From Deinococcus sp. (GTDB taxonomy: Bacteria; Deinococcota; Deinococci; Deinococcales; Thermaceae), in the NCBI GenBank assembly GCA_023382135.1, contig JAMCQK010000182.1, positions 681 through 10,781 of the forward strand: a stretch of 10,101 nt of DNA, written 5' to 3'. Below the pieces are notes generated by a model. That model was not told where the DNA came from and did not search any database. It saw only the letters and a program-made list of their open reading frames with translations. This document shows, in pieces, positions 6,343 to 10,101 of the stretch (position 1 is the stretch's first letter; each line of letters begins with the position of its first letter). Made by a program: the position numbers and the translations under genes.

Positions 6343-6885
6343 ATGGACCCTAACCTAGTACAGAGCATCAACTTGGCGCGCATTGTGCGGGAAGGCGGCA
6401 CGGCTGAAGCCAAGGGAGAGATACATGGCGCCATCCGGCTGGATGGCGAACAAATACTCCTGGAAGCCCCCGCGCTCTGGAAGGTAAGCGTCACTTCGAT
6501 TGGCGACGGCGAACTCTGGCTCTCGGGCGAAATTGCCGGCAAGGCCGTTTTGGAGTGCAGGCGCTGCCTCGAGGCCGCGCCCACGCTGGTCCGCGCCCAC
6601 TTCCACCACATGCTCCGGTACCAGCCTGGCGCCGAGGGTCTGGAAGTAAAAGAAGAAAACGAGGAGGAGTTTGTTGTCTTTGGCCACCCAGACCTAGACT
6701 TGTCGGTTTTTCTCTCCGAAGCCTTTGCGGTGGAGCTTCCCTTGGCTGCTCTTTGCAAGCAAGACTGCCAGGGCCTCTGTCCGGTCTGCGGGGCCAACCG
6801 CAACCAGACCGACTGTGGCCACCCCCTCAGCCAAGAGGCCAGCAAACTGGCGGGTTTGGACAAGTTTCTGGACGAGATTAAGTAG
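6343..6885 (+). CDS. yceD: YceD / DUF177 zinc-ribbon protein (large-subunit rRNA accumulation)
   Basis: 180-residue member of the DUF177 family, which is nearly always found beside rpmF and in E. coli is linked to 23S rRNA accumulation. Seven Cys are visible: C72 and C75 (LECRRCLEA), then C138, C142, C146 and C149 (CKQDCQGLCPVCG), then C158. The pattern fits a zinc-binding site. The acidic stretch EVKEENEEEF (101-110) and the terminal DKFLDEIK are also typical. The ATG at 6343 is chosen because AAAGG lies at 6332-6336 with a 6-base gap and the homology starts there. The frame stays open to 6124 but overlaps the arginase gene on the other strand. A TACACT -10-like element at 6320-6325 is the best promoter candidate, though it lacks a good -35. 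A 149-base gap with its own promoter separates it from rpmF. Confidence 0.9.
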   Translation: MDPNLVQSINLARIVREGGTAEAKGEIHGAIRLDGEQILLEAPALWKVSVTSIGDGELWLSGEIAGKAVLECRRCLEAAPTLVRAHFHHMLRYQPGAEGLEVKEENEEEFVVFGHPDLDLSVFLSEAFAVELPLAALCKQDCQGLCPVCGANRNQTDCGHPLSQEASKLAGLDKFLDEIK

Positions 6886-6912
6886 GGTGAAGGTGGTTTA
6901 ATTGCAAGGTCA

Positions 6913-6938
6913 GGCCACTGCGGCCCAAGTTTTCTTTT
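6913..6938 (+). terminator. Weak candidate terminator after yceD
   Basis: GGCC (6913-6916) pairs with GGCC (6922-6925) around ACTGC, followed within 5 bases by a T-rich run at 6930-6938. The stem is only 4 bp, so termination here is doubtful. Confidence 0.25.
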
Positions 6939-6947
6939 CCAGCCAGG

Positions 6948-6976
6948 TTGACCTAAGCGTGTACATCGCCTAGACT
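6948..6976 (+). promoter_or_regulatory. Predicted sigma-A promoter of rpmF
   Basis: TTGACC (6948-6953), a 17-base spacer and TAGACT (6971-6976). The -35 matches consensus in five of six bases and the spacing is ideal. Transcription would begin near 6983, leaving a leader of about 50 bases before the rpmF ATG. This is the clearest promoter in the window. Confidence 0.75.
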
Positions 6977-6988
6977 ATGGAACGGTTT

Positions 6989-7006
6989 TCAGGCCTCGAG
7001 GCCTGA
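6989..7006. repeat. 18-base perfect palindrome in the rpmF leader
   Basis: TCAGGCCTCGAGGCCTGA is exactly self-complementary and starts about 6 bases after the predicted transcription start. In RNA it would form a 7-bp stem with a TCGA loop at the 5' end of the message. In DNA it could bind a dimeric repressor just downstream of the promoter. Its core is the CCTCGAGG word that recurs through the window. Confidence 0.6.
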
Positions 7007-7034
7007 TGTTAGCGCACAGCAAGAGAGGACCCTC

Positions 7035-7217
7035 ATGGCCAAGCACCCCGTACCCAAGAAAAAGACTTCCAAAGCAAGGCGTGACTCGCGCCGCAGCCAC
7101 CAGGCGCTTTCCGCTCCCAAGCTGGTTGCCTGCCCCGAGTGCAAAAGCATGAAGCCCCCGCACACCGTATGCCCATCCTGTGGTTACTATGATGGCCGCA
7201 AGGTGTTCGAGGTCTAA
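7035..7217 (+). CDS. rpmF: 50S ribosomal protein L32
   Basis: 60-residue basic ribosomal protein, the standard length. The N-terminus AKHPVPKKKTSKARRDSRRS is the typical rRNA-binding tail. The zinc-ribbon Cys pairs CPEC (33-36) and CPSC (46-49) are both intact, so this is the Cys-containing form of L32. AGAGAGGA just upstream supplies a ribosome binding site with a 5-base gap to the ATG. The gene has its own strong promoter and is followed by an intrinsic terminator at 7256-7300, so a short monocistronic message is likely alongside any read-through into fabH. Confidence 0.97.
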   Translation: MAKHPVPKKKTSKARRDSRRSHQALSAPKLVACPECKSMKPPHTVCPSCGYYDGRKVFEV

Positions 7218-7255
7218 CAAGCCTTAGTTCTCATTCTTGCCCCAAAAAGCAAGGT

Positions 7256-7300
7256 AAACTACCCCGGTGAAGCAGGAAACCAGGGTAGTTTTCTTTTTTT
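7256..7300 (+). terminator. Intrinsic terminator / possible attenuator between rpmF and fabH
   Basis: AAACTACCC (7256-7264) pairs with GGGTAGTTT (7283-7291). After one C-A mismatch, GGT (7266-7268) pairs with ACC (7279-7281). The stem is 12 bp with a 10-base loop. The right arm runs directly into TTTTCTTTTTTT, which ends at 7300. The fabH ribosome binding site (GGAGG, 7301-7305) begins on the very next base, so hairpin folding could affect both termination and fabH translation. Confidence 0.85.
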
Positions 7301-7310
7301 GGAGGGCTTC

Positions 7311-8282
7311 GTGAATGTTGGAATCCGCGCTTTGGGCGCCTATACGCCTAGCAAAATAATGACCAACGAGGACTTTGAGTCCTTCCTGGAAACCTCGGAT
7401 GAGTGGATCATTTCTCGCACCGGAATTAAGGAACGTCATATTGCCGCTGAAGACGAGTACACCTCCACGCTGGCCTTTCGCGCGGTGGAAGATTTAATAA
7501 AACGCCACGGCCAGCAGGCGCTCGAAGACGTGGACCTGGTCATTGTCGCCACCAACACCCCAGACGCGCTCTTCCCCGCCACCGCCGCGCTGGTGCAAAA
7601 CCGTTTTGGTTTGAACGCCGGCGCTTACGACCTGCTTTCTGGCTGCCCCGGCTGGGTCTACGCTGTTTCGCAGGCTTACGCATCGATACAAGCGGGGGTG
7701 GCAAATAAAGTTTTAGTTATTGGCTCCGAGGCGCTTACCAAGATTATGGACTGGAACGACCGTTCCACCGCGGTGCTCTTTGGCGATGGGGCGGGCGCGG
7801 CGGTGATTGGCCCCGTGAAAGACGGGTATGGGTTCAGGTCGTTTGTACTGGGTGCCGACGGATCGGGGGCAAAAGAACTGGCCATGAGATGCACCGCCCC
7901 AAACCTGCCGGACGGAACCCCGCTCCCGCAAAACGCTTTCATGAACGGGCGCGAGGTGTTCAAGTTCGCGGTCAGGGTAATGAACACCGCCACCCTGGAG
8001 GCGGTGGACAAAGCCGGCCTGACACCGGAAGACATCGAGCTCTTCGTTCCACACCAGGCCAATCTTCGGATTATCGACGCCGCGCGCGAGCGCCTGGGCC
8101 TGCCTTGGGAGCGCGTGATGGTCAACGTGGACCGCTATGGCAATACCTCGACTGCCTCCATTCCGCTGGCGCTGCAAGAAGCCCTGGACTTAGGCAGGAT
8201 CCAGCCGGGCGATCACCTGCTTTTCGTTACTTTCGGCGCAGGACTTTCCTGGGCCGCCAGCGTATTGACCTGGGGCAGCTAA
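7311..8282 (+). CDS. fabH: 3-oxoacyl-ACP synthase III (FabH)
   Basis: Initiating condensing enzyme of type II fatty acid synthesis, joining acetyl-CoA or a branched primer to malonyl-ACP (EC 2.3.1.180). 323 residues. The thiolase-fold catalytic triad is complete and in the usual places: C112 (LLSGCPGW), H248 (VPHQANLRI) and N278 (RYGNTSTAS). The N-terminal SDEWIISRTGIKERHIA is a family hallmark. GTG at 7311 is the start because GGAGG (7301-7305) lies 5 bases before it. An in-frame TTG at 7299 lies within the ribosome binding site and is rejected. Thermales make mainly branched iso/anteiso fatty acids, so branched-chain acyl-CoA primers are likely, but this cannot be read from the sequence. 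plsX, a frequent neighbour between rpmF and fabH elsewhere, is absent. Confidence 0.97.
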   Translation: MNVGIRALGAYTPSKIMTNEDFESFLETSDEWIISRTGIKERHIAAEDEYTSTLAFRAVEDLIKRHGQQALEDVDLVIVATNTPDALFPATAALVQNRFGLNAGAYDLLSGCPGWVYAVSQAYASIQAGVANKVLVIGSEALTKIMDWNDRSTAVLFGDGAGAAVIGPVKDGYGFRSFVLGADGSGAKELAMRCTAPNLPDGTPLPQNAFMNGREVFKFAVRVMNTATLEAVDKAGLTPEDIELFVPHQANLRIIDAARERLGLPWERVMVNVDRYGNTSTASIPLALQEALDLGRIQPGDHLLFVTFGAGLSWAASVLTWGS

Positions 8283-8342
8283 TTTTGATTGCGATGAATA
8301 CCGGTTTCCCGCAAGGCTTCCGCGCATAACGAGGGGTGCATA
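8283..8342 (+). other. fabH-fabD spacer with an 11-codon ORF
   Basis: The 60-base gap contains ATG at 8294 followed by 10 codons and TAA at 8327-8329 (MNTGFPQGFRA), ending just before the fabD ribosome binding site at 8331. It has no ribosome binding site of its own and no regulatory amino-acid run, so it is probably not a leader peptide. Confidence 0.2.
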
Positions 8343-9263
8343 GTGTCCATAATTGCGGCGCTTTTCCCCGGCCAGGGCTCGCAAGAGGTTGGCATGGGCA
8401 GGGCTTTGTATGCAGGCTCGAAAGCCGCCAAGGACGTCCTGGACAGGCTGGAAGCAACGCTCCCCGGACTGGTGAGGGTGATGTGGGAAGGCCCCGAGGA
8501 GGAGCTCAGGCTCACGGCCAACCAGCAGCCCGCGCTGCTGGCGGTGGGCTATGCGGCATACATGGCTTACCTCGAGGCCTCCGGCCCCAAACCTTCTTTT
8601 GCCGCCGGCCACTCTTTGGGCGAGTGGACCGCGCACGTGGCCGCTGGCACTCTAGGTTTAGAGGATGGCCTTCGGCTGGTGCGCAAGCGCGGCCAGTACA
8701 TGCAAGAAGCCGTACCCTTGGGTACAGGCGCAATGGCCGCAGTTATCAGAATGCCGCTGGCCGATATCCAGAAAGTGATTTCAGATATTCCGGGGGTCGA
8801 GATCGCCAATCTTAACTCGCCGGAGCAGACAGTCATTTCCGGCACAACCGAGGGAGTAGCTGCAGCATCGGAAGCGCTCAAAGCGCAAAAGGCGCGGGTG
8901 GTTCCCCTTGCGGTTTCCGCCCCCTTTCACTCAAGCTTGATGCGGTCCGCGCGCGAACGGCTAGCTCTCGATCTTGCAAAAATTCAACTGCACACACCTG
9001 TGTTTCCGGTGTACTCCAATGTCACCGCAAAACCCGAGACCGGCCCCGCACGCATCCAAGAACTTTTGCTGGAACAGATCACCTCGCCGGTTCGCTGGGT
9101 AGAAATCCTGAAAGACCTCCAGCAGCGGGGAATCACCCAGTTCCTCGAATTTGGTTCGGGCAGGGTTCTTACGGGTCTGGTTGGCCGAACCCTGGAGAAC
9201 GTTGAGGCCAGGAGTCTTACAAATCCCCAGGAGGTTGCCGAAAGCTTAGCACGGAACAGCTAA
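8343..9263 (+). CDS. fabD: Malonyl-CoA:ACP transacylase (FabD)
   Basis: Moves malonate from CoA to the acyl carrier protein, supplying the extender for FabH and the elongating synthase (EC 2.3.1.39). 306 residues, the standard length. Motifs are FPGQGSQEVGMG (8-19), the nucleophile S91 in GHSLGEW (89-95), R116 that binds the malonyl carboxylate, the catalytic H196 in APFHSSLM (193-200), and the C-terminal EFGSGRVLTGL. The GTG start at 8343 has GAGGGG at 8331-8336 with a 6-base gap. It lies 60 bases after fabH and 46 bases before fabG, so co-transcription is expected. Confidence 0.97.
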   Translation: MSIIAALFPGQGSQEVGMGRALYAGSKAAKDVLDRLEATLPGLVRVMWEGPEEELRLTANQQPALLAVGYAAYMAYLEASGPKPSFAAGHSLGEWTAHVAAGTLGLEDGLRLVRKRGQYMQEAVPLGTGAMAAVIRMPLADIQKVISDIPGVEIANLNSPEQTVISGTTEGVAAASEALKAQKARVVPLAVSAPFHSSLMRSARERLALDLAKIQLHTPVFPVYSNVTAKPETGPARIQELLLEQITSPVRWVEILKDLQQRGITQFLEFGSGRVLTGLVGRTLENVEARSLTNPQEVAESLARNS

Positions 9264-9297
9264 CGCTTTTGCCTCTAGCGTTCGGTGTTTAGCGTTC
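9261..9297. repeat. Short direct and inverted repeats in the fabD-fabG spacer
   Basis: TAGCGTTC occurs at 9276-9283 and again at 9290-9297, 14 bases apart. AACGCT at 9262-9267 is the reverse complement of the shared AGCGTT core. The first copy can therefore pair with either later copy, giving two mutually exclusive 6-bp stems. The second ends 4 bases before the fabG ribosome binding site. Confidence 0.45.
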
Positions 9298-9309
9298 AAC
9301 GGAGGACGT

Positions 9310-10047
9310 ATGCGTAAAGCTTTAATAACCGGATCATCCCGCGGAATTGGCAAAGCGATCGTGCTCGAGTTCGCCAGGCGCGGTTATGCGCTTGTGGTCC
9401 ACTACGCCAAAGGCCAAGAAGCGGCGGAGGCCGTAGCAGCCGAAGCCAGGTCCTTGGGCGCGCCGCAAGTAGTTGTTCTGGGAGCCGGCCTGGAAGACCC
9501 AAGCGCGGCGGCAAAACTGGTCAACGACGCCGCAGCAGCTTTAGGCGGCTTAGACGTTCTGGTTAACAATGCGGGAATTACCCGCGACACGTTGTTGGTG
9601 CGCATGAAAGACGAGGACTGGGACATAGTCATTCAAACCAATTTGAGCGCTATCTTCCGAACAACACGTGAAGCCGTAAAGCTGATGATGAAGGCCCGCT
9701 GGGGGCGCATCGTAAACATCACCAGCGTGGTGGGCATACTGGGCAACCCAGGGCAGGCCAACTACGTTGCCGCCAAGGCTGGGCTGATTGGCTTGACTCG
9801 TACGGTTGCCAGAGAAGACGCAGGGCGCGGAATTACCGTGAACGCCATTGCCCCGGGGTTTATCGAGTCGGATATGACCGCAAAGTTAGCTGAAAACGTG
9901 CAGGCTGAATACCTAAAACAGATTCCCGCTGGCCGGTTCGGCAAACCAGATGAAATTGCCAAAGCCGTTGCCTTCCTGGCCTCCGACGATGCTGCATACA
10001 TCAACGGCCAGACACTGTGTGTGGACGGCGGCATGACGCCACACTAG
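9310..10047 (+). CDS. fabG: 3-oxoacyl-ACP reductase (FabG)
   Basis: NADPH-dependent short-chain dehydrogenase that reduces 3-ketoacyl-ACP in each elongation cycle (EC 1.1.1.100). 245 residues, the standard length. The Rossmann glycine motif is TGSSRGIG (7-14) and NNAG is at 86-89. The catalytic tetrad N111, S139, Y152 and K156 is intact. NAIAPGFIESDMT (178-190) and the C-terminal INGQTLCVDGGM are the usual FabG segments. Short-chain dehydrogenases are easily confused, but the position right after fabH and fabD makes FabG secure. ATG at 9310 follows GGAGG (9301-9305). Confidence 0.96.
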   Translation: MRKALITGSSRGIGKAIVLEFARRGYALVVHYAKGQEAAEAVAAEARSLGAPQVVVLGAGLEDPSAAAKLVNDAAAALGGLDVLVNNAGITRDTLLVRMKDEDWDIVIQTNLSAIFRTTREAVKLMMKARWGRIVNITSVVGILGNPGQANYVAAKAGLIGLTRTVAREDAGRGITVNAIAPGFIESDMTAKLAENVQAEYLKQIPAGRFGKPDEIAKAVAFLASDDAAYINGQTLCVDGGMTPH

Positions 10048-10101
10048 TAGCACACTACGAGCTCATGCTGGTATCAGGTGATCAAAAAAATACCCGAGCT
10101 A
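10048..10101 (+). other. Spacer downstream of fabG
   Basis: 54 bases to the window edge with no gene start visible. AGCTC (10060-10064) can pair with GAGCT (10096-10100), and GGTAT (10070-10074) with ATACC (10090-10094), with a lopsided internal loop. This could be a leader structure of the next gene, expected to be acpP, but it is cut off and weak. Confidence 0.25.

Noticed and set aside
6243..6863. 206-codon - strand frame opposite yceD
   Set aside because: It is Ser/Arg-rich and mirrors the yceD coding strand. yceD has conserved Cys motifs and a ribosome binding site.
7299..7310. TTG at 7299 as the fabH start
   Set aside because: It would place the start codon inside the GGAGG ribosome binding site, directly on the terminator T-run. 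GTG at 7311 has ideal spacing and fits the usual FabH N-terminus and C112 numbering.
1..10101. CRISPR array, insertion sequence, tRNA or integrated element
   Set aside because: I saw no regularly spaced direct repeats, no transposase or integrase motifs, no paired terminal repeats with target duplications, and no cloverleaf-like sequence. The scattered CCTCGAGG words are irregularly spaced and mostly coding.

Overview
This window looks like chromosomal DNA from a member of the Thermales (Deinococcota), most likely Meiothermus or a close relative rather than Thermus itself. The inference rests on protein resemblance recalled from memory. The ValRS C-terminus, RecJ (including its extra C-terminal domain) and the 187-residue protein downstream of recJ all look Thermus-like, while the base composition is only moderately GC-rich for the group. 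No database search was possible, so the genus is an inference. Most of the window is ordinary housekeeping sequence. I see no mobile element, CRISPR array, tRNA or rRNA, and no clearly new defence or biosynthetic system.

Layout. (1) Bases 1-762 hold the 3' end of valS on the + strand. (2) Bases 763-1165 are about 400 bases without a convincing gene. They contain two inverted repeats and perhaps a decayed coding remnant on the - strand. (3) A lone DUF952 gene lies at 1166-1513 on the + strand, followed by a 118-base convergent spacer. (4) A five-gene block on the - strand, read from 6246 down to 1632, runs arginase (rocF), hisA, a small LapA-like membrane protein, recJ, and an uncharacterised protein built from two copies of a roughly 90-residue unit. 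The spacings of -8 to +49 bases suggest one transcription unit, probably driven by a leaderless-type promoter just before the arginase start. (5) From 6343 to the right edge the + strand carries yceD (DUF177), rpmF (ribosomal protein L32), fabH, fabD and fabG. This is the conserved link between the large ribosomal subunit and type II fatty acid synthesis. plsX, which often sits between rpmF and fabH in bacteria, is absent here.

How the genes work together. FabD loads malonate onto acyl carrier protein. FabH condenses acetyl-CoA (or a branched primer) with malonyl-ACP. FabG reduces the resulting 3-ketoacyl-ACP. acpP and fabF would be expected just past the right edge. The regulatory layout is the most interesting part: a good sigma-A promoter sits before rpmF, an 18-base perfect palindrome lies in the rpmF leader, and a strong intrinsic terminator stands between rpmF and fabH with its T-run directly abutting the fabH ribosome binding site. 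In the leftward unit, arginase (arginine breakdown), HisA (histidine synthesis) and RecJ (DNA repair exonuclease) have no obvious shared job.

At the sequence level the palindromic word CCTCGAGG (usually extended to CTCGAGGCC) occurs eight times, far above chance expectation. Nearly every coding copy is read in the same frame as Leu-Glu-Ala. The remaining copy is the centre of the rpmF leader palindrome.
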